From Chionis minor (taxonomy: Eukaryota; Chordata; Aves; Charadriiformes; Chionididae), in contig VZSF01004860.1 of assembly GCA_013398295.1 (NCBI GenBank), forward strand, positions 14,605-78,604: a DNA stretch of 64,000 bases, given 5' to 3'. Shown here one piece after another: positions 50,001 to 60,299 of this stretch. The translations under genes were made by a program, and so were the position numbers. The notes below the pieces were generated by a model that did not search any database, had not been told where the DNA came from, and saw only the letters and a list, made by a program, of their open reading frames with translations. Every line of letters starts with the position of its first letter. Within the stretch, counting starts at the first letter, position 1.

Positions 50001-52220
50001 TAAAAATTTTCGAGATGAAGTGTTAGTGTATTTATTGGAAGGTGTTCTATCAAAAACAGCAGGAGGAAGGATTCTGTCATCCACTGTAGAGGTTCATGTT
50101 GTTACTGCACTCTCATATCACTGAAGGCAAGGTGCCACATATTATGATAAAAAACACAACCAAGCAAACTCATAAGAAATGGAAAAGAAAATTGGGAAAA
50201 GCTTTCATTCATGTTGAATGAAAGAACAAAGTACAGTAACTGCTCAGGGGATCAGTAAAGCATAGTGCTTCACTGATGGCTCAAATTCCCCTCTGGATGC
50301 TACAGGGTTATAAGAATTCCAAGTTTCAGGTAAACACGAGAGGCCCATGCAAGTCTGTGGAAGAACAGAGAAAATCTAGAGAAAGCAAGGAGGAATTCAT
50401 CCAGAGACTCTATGTCTCTGAAGACAGAAAAGAAAAAAGACTGAAGTACTTTGTGTAGGACACTTGCAAAAAGAAAGATGTCCCTGTGTTGAGGTTTTTT
50501 TTCACTGTGCTGATGATGGAAGGATTAAAACTTAAATGAAATACATGTTTATAGGGAAAAAAAATATTATTCTAAAAAATCTCAAAGGCTACTTCAGTGA
50601 TCACTTCCACGCCCTTGTTGGTTGTGGGGAGCAGAATACTAATCAGTACGGGTTGCCTATATCTTGCCCTGGGTACACAAAAAATAGCAGAGAGTGTGAG
50701 AAAACCTATCTCAAACGTTACCCTGGAAAAAATAACTGCCTGTTTTCAGATCTGGCTATCAAAATGCTCTTGACACTACAAGAATCTGTCAGTGTATTAA
50801 AGGATACCTAGAACAATTCTGTTATTTTTAAGAGCAAGAACACAATCTGCAGTTGGTGAGAGTAAGACTGGGATTGAGAATTACATTGAATTGCCACTTC
50901 CTAAGAAAGTGCACCATGAAATAAATGGATTTTTTTTTCCTCAGATTTTAAAAATTACGTTAGTGAGAACTTTTCTGAAATCTCCGCATTCTTCTCAGCA
51001 GTTTTACAGGTAATTATTCCTCTGATTAAACACAAGTTTCACCTTATCTTCCTTTTAACCACTGCAGATCATTCAATTTCTTTTGAATATTTTTTTTACC
51101 TCAACATGTGTTTATAGAAGGTGCTTATTAACCCATCAGTAGGATACAACAGAGTAATTTCTTTAACTGAACATATCATGACATGCTGGAAGCAGCTTTT
51201 CAACTTAACTCTGATTGAATTTAATATTAATAACATTAGCATTCTAGCTACTCAAGGAAATAAAATGACACAGGTTATTAAACTTCATGCTGGAGGGAGG
51301 AAGCTAATTGTCTGTAGAGGTCAGGAAGGAAGTTCCCATTACTGCAGTTTATCATCTCACAATCGGTTGTTGTATTACCCAAGAGTTCGCTTTCATCTAG
51401 AGTATCAACTTCAACCTACCTCTCGAAGGAGAATACCAGCTAAGAAGAACCTATGTTCTGCTCTTTTATAGGCAATCTTATATTCTTCTTATGACAATTC
51501 ATCTCAGTTAATATCAGTTAATTTTAATATTAGACAACCTCATGTTCAACACCCTGCATGTTATGACCCTTTGCCTCACTCCATTACACAGGAAACTTAT
51601 ACGTATCCTATGATCTCCTCATTTTTGGTTGAGAATGCTGTTTAAATTAATGTCCTACACTCCCAAAATGATGCTCTGAGGAACTACAAAGTCCCCTTAG
51701 TAAAACAGAAAAGTATCGAATATTGTACAAAATATTCATCTGTGCTTTTTCAGTGTACATTTGTGTATTATGCCATTTATAGTGTTTAATTTCTGATGGC
51801 ACAAAGCATTGCTTTCTAAATACTAATCACATATTCAAACATGCAAAGCAGCTCATTATGTATTCAAAAAAGTACATTTAGTGTAACAATCAATTTACTT
51901 TCTTGTTACACATACAGATGACTGCTAACAATATTCTAAATTCTGACAGGAAAATGAACTGATGTAAAGAGGTATGTTTATAAAGAAACATCCAGAAATA
52001 CCTAGCTATCTCATAAGAGTATTTGAAATACAAATACTCTCTAAACCAGTCGATACTCCTTTGTGAAATAATTCCTGTTCAGATTAATGTAGTGGTAATA
52101 GTCCTTACTGTTATTTGTAAGCTGTTTTACATACCTAATATTTGTGAGTACTGCAGACATACAAGGCACCATCTGTGTCCATGTACCTAAGACCCAACTG
52201 TCTGCTAGAACGAATTGAAT
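44896..52220. other. Unique AT-rich non-coding DNA with one microsatellite
   Basis: About 7.3 kb without recognised transposons. It contains an (AACT)n microsatellite at 46996-47040 and a small G/C hairpin at 45563-45579. Minus-strand 45354-45737 (127 codons) and plus-strand 51121-51471 (116 codons) and 50536-50811 (91 codons) are open, but without recognisable domains or splice context. Confidence 0.5.
46996..47040. repeat. (AACT)11 microsatellite
   Basis: Forty-five bases of perfect AACT repeats, a pure tetranucleotide array that is likely to vary in length between individuals. Confidence 0.97.
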
Positions 52221-52525
52221 ATGGTGGACTCCGGGATGCTGCGTGGTCCACTAGAGCTAAACGTGGTGGAGTCTAAGAGCTAGTGGACTCCTCCTGTCCT
52301 TGTCCCATAGGTGGCAAGCTGCTGCTGTTGTGCGTTCCCAGGTTCAGCCAGGAGTAAGGCTCAGCGTGTATTCCCAGTAGAGACACAAATACATATGCAA
52401 CACACACACAGCCAGCCACACAGCCTGGCATGGTTGGACAGCAGTGACTTTTACACGCAAATTTGCACCACACACATTCAAAGTTCTTGGCAGAGCCATG
52501 CCTGAGACATTCATAAATAAAATTA
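52221..52525. other. CpG-denser LTR-like segment, unclassified
   Basis: A GC- and CpG-richer block with repeated GTGGACTCC-like words, a 9-bp inverted repeat (52246-52254 with 52280-52288), CA-rich text, and AATAAA at 52516-52521 near the right edge. This mix is suggestive of an LTR or other insertion, but I recognise no family. A 92-codon minus frame (52273-52551) is rich in Cys by composition and is not supported as a gene. Confidence 0.3.
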
Positions 52526-52748
52526 AAATTCTTTATGTACATATCAAACAATTGCTATGTGTTTACTTTTATATGGAAAAATAATGCTCTGTACTTTACA
52601 CCTTGGAAGACTTCAGGAATGGGCTAGTTAGAACAATAGCAAATAGATAAACAAGTGCAATCACCCAGGTGGTTGGCAACCAGAGATGTAACGTCAACTT
52701 TGCAGTACTAGGACAAAGTAGGGAGTAAGGGCCCGATGATGTTATGCT

Positions 52749-52820
52749 GTCAGAGCACTGGAACAAGCTGCCCTGAGAGGTTGTGGAGTCTTCTTCTCTG
52801 GAGATATTAAAAGTCAGCAT
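52749..52820 (+). mobile_element. CR1 LINE 3' UTR fragment, sense
   Basis: 'gtcagagcactggaacaagctgccctgagagg' and 'tgtggagtcttcttctctggagatattaaaagtcagc' match the CR1 3' region wording. It is short, diverged and truncated on both sides. Confidence 0.75.
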
Positions 52821-53249
52821 ACCCTGCAAAGTGTAAATAGAAAAAGCCAAGCTCTGATGATTTGGACATAAATTAGAGAAACTGTTGAAATAGCCAAACA
52901 ACTCCTGTGATCAAACTGGAAACAGAGAAAGGAAGTCTGGCTTCTCCTTGAAGTACTTCCGAGACACCTTAAAGGCAGACTTTCAATAACTTCAGCTTAC
53001 TACTATATCCTGAGTTTTAAGTGACAAATAAGCAAATAAGGAGTACTGTGATGAGAATGAGCACAGATATCTTTCAAAAGGAATCTGCAAGATTCTGCAG
53101 GATGCTCAGTATGAAGGACCCAACAGACTTGCTTGTATGCTGGATGCAGCTGTGAACTGCAAGATGAAAGGCACTCACTGTGACAGCCTAGGGTAAAAGA
53201 ACAAGAAATGTGCATGACATCGTCTGACTCCTTTCCTACCATTGTCTTA

Positions 53250-54391
53250 TAGAATCGTAAAATCATAGAAGAGCCCAGCTTGGAATGAGAAATCATCTGG
53301 CCCAACCTTTCATGGGAAAGGGAGTCTAAATGAGATTATCTAGCATCCTGTCCAATTGCATCTTGAAAATCTCCAGTAATGGGGACTCCGCCACATCCCC
53401 TGGAATGTCGTTCCAGTGAATGGTCATTCTCACTGTAAAAAATTTCTTTCTTTTGTCAAGATAAAACATCCAACAGTGCAACTTGTACCCATTTCCCCTT
53501 TTCTTCTCCTTGTGACCTTGTGAAAAGAGATCCTCCATCCTCTTTGTAGGCACCCTTTAAGCATGGGAATACTGTGATGAAGTCCCCCCAGACCTTTCTC
53601 CAGGGAAAAGATGTCTACCTCCTTCAGTCATTCCCCATAGGGCAGGTTCTCCAGCACTTTGATCATCTTTGTGGACCATCCCTCCTTTAGACCCTCTCCA
53701 TTCTGTCCATGTATTTCTTGAATTGTGGGGACCAGAATACTGCAGGTGTGTGGCCTGTGGCACTGAGTAAAGTGTGAAAATCGTGTCTCTGTCTCTGCTG
53801 GTGATGACCCCATGGATGCAGCCCAGGATCCAATTTGCCTGTGTTGCTTCAGCAGCACACTGTTGATCCACGTTCAGGTTGCTGTCTACCAAGATTCCCA
53901 GTTCCCTTCAGCAAGGCTGCTCCCCTGCCAGACAGATACTAGCCTGTACTAGGCTCTTCGGTTATTCTATCCCAGGTGCGGGACTTTGCATTTGTCTTTG
54001 TTAAACTTGATACTGTTCTTGCTAGTCCACTCTTCCAGTCTGTCCAAATTTCTCTGTAAGATGGCCCACCCTTCTGATGTGATTACCTCACCACGCAGTT
54101 TGGTGCCATCAGCAAACTTCTTGAGGGTGCTTTCAGTCCCATCATCAAAGTCATTTATGATGATGTTGAACAGCATGAGGTGCAGTATTGATTCCTGGGG
54201 GATCCTACTTGTGACAGCCTGTGAGCCTGAGAAAAAAACATTAATTACCACCCTCTGAGTGCAACCTGTTAGCCAATTTCCTACCTGTTTCACAGACGAC
54301 TCTTCCAATCTGTATCTTGTCAGCTTGTCCAGAAGGCTGTGGGAAACAGTGTCAAACGCTTTGCTCAGTTCCAGGTAAACAACATCCACAT
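53250..54391 (-). mobile_element. CR1 LINE, antisense, RT core to 3' end
   Basis: About 1.14 kb on the minus strand. The 3' tail is at 53250-53275 (TAGAATCGTAAAATCATAG). Going upstream, the 3' UTR and C-terminal ORF2 text follow (SNLNVDQQCAAEATQANWILGC at 53830-53890). A 140-codon frame at 53967-54389 then covers the reverse-transcriptase core: YLELSKAFDTVSHS near its start, QRVVINVFFSGSQAVTSRIP in the middle, then the active-site position F-A-D-G (54105-54116) in place of F-A-D-D. The loss of the second aspartate and later frameshifts make it inactive. A 90-codon plus frame over the same bases is its shadow. Confidence 0.95.
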
Positions 54392-56024
54392 GTTAACTCT
54401 CTCCATGTTAACAGAAGATGTTATTTTGTAGTAGAAGGTGATTGTGTTAGTCTGGCATAATTTATCTTTTGGGGCACTCTCCACTAGTGTGCCTGCATAC
54501 TTCTCCTTCTTTCATTAGCTGCTATTTGTGTGTATTGAAATGGTACCTTTTGTTTGTTGCTAGGATGGTCAGGGCTTAGAAACCTTATTCCAAATGCTGT
54601 TTCCTTCTTTAGGTGAATTCTTGAGATTAACTTTCTGACTGGGAAACATAGGCAGTGAAAGTGAGTGAACCTGAAACCAGAAGGGAAAGGATTTCTTCTT
54701 CTAATCTAATTTCAGAATTGCTTTATCTCCAGGGCAATCAGTTCTTTTTTCACTCCTTTCTCATCTATTAACTATATAGGGCAGAAACTGGAGACAAGAT
54801 ACTATTAATTAGTGCTTAATAACTGAGTCAGAGTTGCATTGCACTTATTTGCCCTGTTTCTGCAAAGAGAATGCTGCATACACCCTCCCTGCTAACGAAT
54901 CCTTCAGGATAGTGTATCCTGAAATAAAAGAAAGTGGATTGCTAATGAATAATTCTCCCCACTTCCTAGGCTTTCAGTGTTGGGAGGAGAAGTAACTGGT
55001 TGTTTGCTAATAGCTTTTAATTCCTATTAAGATCATTGCCCACTCCAGCCAATTAGAGTTATCAGAGGTTGGTAGAATTTGCACGGAGATAAGGGATCCA
55101 CCACAAACTCCTGGTAATCTTTACATGTTCTTTTCTGCTTGGTAAGTGACATAGAAAAGACTTTAACCTACGAAATGTATTAGCAGTGCAGATTATTTAG
55201 CGCTCTCCTGTAGACCATCTTTTCAAAGACCCCAATAGACCAAGAGCAAGCAGAACACTTTCTGTTCAATACTGTGATTTAAGACGTACTGCTATAATCA
55301 GGAGAGATGGAAAATTTCCTCAGTGCCCGTGCCTGTTATATTTACAAGTTTTCAGCGGCGAAATGCACTGAGTGGTGCAGTGCAAATTCACTTTGTAGAC
55401 AGATTTACACTTCATCTTGCTAGAGCTGAGAAGACTCTGTATAGATGAGCTTATTACTCTGAACAACTTAGTAGCCTTTTCTTGACAAATTATTTAGTAA
55501 TTAAAAAAGCTTTCCTGCATGCAGTGATGGAATTTATTGTGTCACAGTGCTACCTTTCTGTTAGTGCAAAGAACATTACAGAAGCAATAAGACTGACCAG
55601 ATCTGGAACTATAGGGCAGTTACATTGTCAGTAGTGAAACTGTATGTATCAGGATGCTCAGAAGGATTACAACCTTTTGATTGTTCTATAATCCAATGGA
55701 GAGCTTAATTGCTATCTCAGATGTTGAAATTACAGTCTTGAACAGGAAACTGCATCTCAGGAATCTTCGCTAGAGACTTGTGACAGTTTCAGGCTTTGAT
55801 GGTGGCTGTAGTGCTTCTTTTTTCATATGTATCAGAAAAAAATAATTCTTCAGAAGTCCGTATTTTGTCCCTTATATAGGGGTCCTCAAGTACACAGACT
55901 GGACTTGCAATAATTTATTTGAAAACTTCAGAAGTAGCAGGCAATGTTACACAATTGAGACTGCGTCTCAGCTCAAGGTAACTTACGCCTTTACTTACTA
56001 GGTTTTTAACTGAAATAACACAAT
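54392..56024. other. Unique AT-rich non-coding DNA
   Basis: About 1.6 kb with no recognised repeat beyond a CATGTTAAC direct repeat at 54389-54412. The part near 54880-55140 reads as complex unique DNA that could be conserved, but this is untested. Confidence 0.45.
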
Positions 56025-56245
56025 CTTGGAAGGATTTACTTTGTAAGGTAGCACCAGAGGTCTGTAGTTCAAGCTCCTACTCCATGAATGGCTAACTTCA
56101 AATCTATATCTGGTTGCTGAAGTTATTGCCCAGCAGAGTTTGAAGATCTCCAAGTGTGAAGATTCTACAGTTTCTCTAGGCAATGCTACCTACTGCTAAA
56201 CCATTCTTGTAGTGATGATTTTTTTCCTTTATCTTCATCCAAACA
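56025..56245 (-). mobile_element. CR1 LINE 3' region, antisense, strongly decayed
   Basis: Reverse-orientation CR1 text: 'ttgcccagcagagtttgaagatctccaag', 'gattctacagtttctctaggcaatgctacc', 'gtagtgatgatttttttcctttatc'. The minus frame at 55998-56183 spans it. The degraded tail near 56025 lacks clear ATTCTATG units, so this is an old copy. Confidence 0.8.
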
Positions 56246-58149
56246 TAGGAAGAGTGTGTCAAGTATTTATTTTTATTGCAGAATCATATCCTAAGGCTAG
56301 CTGGAACTAAACAGCCATGTAAGAAAGAAACATTTGCTGCCACACTGAGACATGAGGGGGGAGTACAAAAGAAAAGAAAGACAGCTACTTAAGGAACTAT
56401 CTTCTTCATAAAGCTATTTGTATTGGGAAGCAGCTGTTTGCTCCTTAATGGCCTTCCTCCTTACAAGGAGACAGAACAGAATTGTCTCTTTTGACATGGC
56501 CAACTAACTCTTGATTCTGACAATGTTTGCCGTCAAAGCAGCAAATCTGATCACAAATGAAGACTATAAGGTGGTTAGCACGAAATTAAGTCAACAGCCC
56601 ACAACTTCCAGTTCCCAGCTAAATCATACCTGTAATTTGTCTTGTAACAGTGTAGATGATTTCACATGGTGTTGATTGCCATCATGTCACCTTCTGCATC
56701 AAGCTTTCTCTTTTTCTCTTCCAATGATATACTTGACTTCCCAGCTATTGCTCAAAATATCACAAATTTGTCATACTTAACTGTCCCCCACTCTGCCAGC
56801 ATATAGCAAATTCATCAATGTTCTTAATTACCTGTGGTCAGCCTTTTTCCTACTTTGGTGCCCCTTCTAGCATGGCGTCAAACTACCCAAGCATTGAAGA
56901 CAATATTAAGCAACCCGTGATATGACCTGGGGGGAGGGGCATTTGTTATTATGACGTTTGTCTTTCAGAGTGACTGTTACACATACTGAAGCCTTACTCT
57001 TCCTGGGAAGTGGCTGGACATCGTCTGCTGATGGGAAGTAGAGAATAAATCTTTTGTTTTACTTTGCGTCTGCACATGGCCTTTGCCTTTACTTTAAAGT
57101 GTCTTTATCTTGACCCATGAGGTTTTTTTCCATCTTATTTTCTCCCTCCCTGCCCCATCCTATTGAAAAGGGAAGTGACAGAACAGCTTGGTGGCCACCT
57201 GGCATCCAGCCAAGGTCAAACCAACACAGTCATTTTAATAAAGGAAGTGTCTCTCAGCAAAATCTTTCTCTCTTTTGTTGCAGAAGCTAAAGATATGATA
57301 ACAAATGAGAGAGGAAATGCAGGAGCATAAAAGATGGTTAAAGCCATTCAATATTGTCTAGAAAAGTGGCATACTATTCTTATACTGTGCCAAGCTTATG
57401 ACTTTTTGCCTGATAAGCTAAAACATTCTCAAAACTTGAGAACTACTAGAGGTCATATTCTTTCTTGCCCCACTATACCAAGTGGAGATTATGGCATTTC
57501 TTTGTCCAATTGAGCGAACACATTATTTGTGAAGTATTCACATATCTAAATTGTCTTATTTGTTCCCCATTCTAGGTTCAGATAAGTACCTCATCATCAA
57601 AATTCTGATGATGATGTACTGGCAAAAGTATGAAAGCTTTCCCCACAGTATTGTCGTGTCAGTGCTTCCTTACTTGCATACATACACTTGGGGTGGCCCC
57701 ACTTTTGCCTTATTTTGGGTTTTTTGAAGTGTTCCTTGACCACCTCTGGAGAAACAGTTCTTATTGACTACTTACAGCTATTTTCTCTATGTACAATGTC
57801 ATCACTTCTGCAACAGCAACACAAATCTCTGGGATGGCCAGATTTTCTACCCAGGATGTTAATCAATAGTTAAGCATAAAAAGTAGCCTGGGCTCAGCAA
57901 GAACTTCCTGGGAAAATCTCTTGAACTGTCCAAAATTCTCCACAAGAGATCCTGTAACAACCTGGCAAATACTTAGTTGAGAAGGTGGCTCTACATTCAG
58001 CCACCTAGTTTCAAGTCAGTCATCTAAAGACGTTTTAATGGTCCCCCTGAGTGGTAAATTTTTAATTGTAAAGTACCATGATGCTTTGGTTCCTTGTGGT
58101 TGTCTTCCAGACTGGGACAGTCTGTCAGACCCTTCAGGATACAATGTAA
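56246..58149. other. Unique non-coding DNA
   Basis: About 1.9 kb with a strong imperfect hairpin at 57586-57619. No gene or known repeat is recognised. Confidence 0.45.
57586..57619. repeat. Hairpin: 14-bp inverted repeat, 6-base loop
   Basis: GTACCTCATCATCA pairs with TGATGATGATGTAC across AAATTC with a single mismatch. It is too short for a typical microRNA precursor and has no recognised family. Confidence 0.9.
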
Positions 58150-58230
58150 GCCTGGTTCCACTTAACATTTTCATGAATTACTTCAGCAACACATGAGAGA
58201 TCACATTTGTAAGTATGTGGAGGGAGAGCA
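58150..58230 (+). mobile_element. Possible decayed CR1 RT fragment
   Basis: 'cttaacattttcatgaattacttcagcaac' and 'atttgtaagtatgtgg' resemble the CR1 segment coding LFNIFINDLD...LSKF. If so it could be an upstream part of the CR1 at 58899-59331, with an insertion or decayed stretch between. Weak. Confidence 0.35.
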
Positions 58231-58898
58231 GCAAAACTCTACTATCCGATTGAGGTACTAAATAAAATTCATTGAAAATCAGTTCTCATCCCCACTGCTG
58301 ATGTATGCTTTTAATACAAGGCCTTTCCTCCAGCCCAGCAGACTTCAGTGGATTGAGTAAACTCTGCACATGTCTATTTGTTCCTAAGAAAAATCTTCAG
58401 CCTGTCAACTCTGTCTTTGGCTGAATGTGCCTTCTCTGCCCCTCTCAGAGCTTCCCAGCTTGAAGACTCCTCTGATTTCCAGCTCTCTGCATCATCCCCC
58501 TGCCTACTTCACCCTGGAGCTTCTTCCACCTGATTGGGCCCAGGGACCCTCAGTGGAAGTCTAACCCCACCTCTCTTCACAGAGGTATGGGTGAACCAAG
58601 GTGTAATATATATGATGAAGGAAATAAAGAGCCTGTAAGCAATGAAAACGGAGTTCTACCAACTTTTATGATGTTAACCATGACAACTTAAAAACATAAA
58701 CTGCTTCTAAGAATCATTTCAGGCAAAGGACCATTCAACCCTCCAGCCTCTTTTCTAGGGCAGCTGTCCCCATGGACATTAGGGCCCAGAGAGTGCTCAC
58801 AGGGTCCAAGAACAAGAAGGGAGTGCTTGCGTCTAGGAGGCAAAGCCCCAGGGGTCAGTCACACGGCACCTGCAGGGGGCCACTGAGATGGTAGGGAC
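58231..58898. other. GC-richer non-coding DNA, unclassified
   Basis: Two GC-richer patches (about 58430-58590 and 58740-58890) lie between possible CR1 pieces. No gene is recognised; they could be decayed CR1 or another repeat. Confidence 0.4.
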
Positions 58899-59331
58899 CT
58901 ATTCTGCTTTTCTGCCCTAAGGCCTCAGCTGAAGTTGTGTCCAGTTTTGGGTGTGTAGGTTGCAAAATTCTCTAGTGAGCTTTCTCTGGCTAGTCTGAAG
59001 GTTGAAGGAATTAGGATTTCTTTAAAAAAATATAAGCTATCAGGAGACAGACGTAAATCGTCCTTTGTGACCACAGAAGAGGTGTGACAAGAAAAATGAG
59101 CTTTATCTACAAAAAGGTTTGATAGCAGGGTGATGGGAAAAACACTGAAACTTTAGTGTGATCGAGGAGTAAAACAGAAAAGCTGGGAAAAAAACCAGGG
59201 AAAGTATTCTTCAGTGTTTGGGATAGATCGGTGTCTGTCAAGGATGGTCTTTCTCATTCCTCAGTGCATAGGGTTAAAATTAGATGATCTCTGGGACAAG
59301 GCCCCTTCTGGATCTCTATTTCTACGACTTT
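58899..59331 (+). mobile_element. Old CR1 LINE, sense, decayed
   Basis: 'ctattctgcttttctgccctaaggcctcagctgaagttgtgtcc' (58899-58942), followed by 'agttttggg', corresponds to the CR1 ORF2 part coding PLYSALVRPHLEYCVQFW. At 59268-59331 'gggttaaaattagatgatctctggg' through 'tctctatttctacgactt' matches the 3' end. The middle is hard to align. Heavily mutated, hence old. Confidence 0.65.
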
Positions 59332-60299
59332 TCTTAATGAAGCTGAGGAAGTGATCCTGGTAAAACTAAAAAAAAAAAAAAAAGAAGCTGCAGATGAATA
59401 TCCATACATTTCAACATATACTCTGAACATAGCTGTTTTCAGTTGGCAGCTTCAGTAATTATAGGGTAAAAATGACATGTGGAATAAAGCCCCCTTGATA
59501 CACTGCATATTTAAGTTTCATTCACCTACAGGATATGCTTGTATAAATTATCATTTTCAATAAGAGGTGAAAGTGATTGTAACAGCATTTATCTACCCCA
59601 GAGACGGGTATGCTATTAAGCTTGTATCACGTGCAATTACTGTTATAGCAGGCTGCAGGAGGATAGAAAACCACCAACAGAAGATAACAAATAAAATCCC
59701 AGGGGGAATAACAATGTTTCTCAATGAGAGCCAATAAGAACTCTTGTTTAACTCACTTCAAATTCATTTATGCATTCATACATTCATTTATGCTCTTGTA
59801 GTTATTGCTTAACCTTGAGTAATCTTGGTAACATGCTTTTTTATTTAATGACTGCACATGGAAGAGTGAAGGTTAATGAGGTATTAATATGATTTATCCA
59901 CTTCAAAAATATTTAGCTCAAACTATTCTTCTTGGGGTGCATCAGGCTTATCTGCTTTGGTGTCACTAAAAATGTCAACAGGTATAGCACACCTGAGTCG
60001 CAGAAAACATAATTGCAACATCAGTGCAATAAACCCATTATCTCTGTAAAACTAATACATAAAGACGTTATCCTAAAAGACATAAACAGCCCTGAAAATG
60101 GTTGCAGCATTGTTTCAGAAACTGCTAATTGCTTTTTGAAATACAGCCTTCATAAGGAAGTTTTAATTGATTTTGTAAGCACTTTCAATTAGAATACCAG
60201 TAGAGAAGAATGAATATTGAACTCCATTTCTTTAGGTAAGCAAGTATCTTAGAATTATTTACACAGCATGTTGCTATTAGAGGTACTTCGTCCATAGTG
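59332..60299. other. Unique AT-rich DNA
   Basis: About 1 kb with an A16 run at 59368-59383 shortly after the CR1 end. The part near 60100-60230 contains TTAATTGA/TCAATTAG words and could be conserved. No gene is recognised. Confidence 0.45.
59368..59383. repeat. A16 homopolymer
   Basis: Sixteen A residues about 37 bases after the inferred CR1 3' end. CR1 does not normally end in poly(A), so it is probably independent. Confidence 0.9.

Noticed and set aside
51121..51471. 116-codon plus-strand frame as an exon
   Set aside because: No recognisable domain and no convincing splice pair; length is within chance for this much sequence.
59368..59383. A16 run as the tail of the neighbouring CR1
   Set aside because: CR1 ends in ATTCTATG-like repeats rather than poly(A), and a gap of about 37 bases separates the two.
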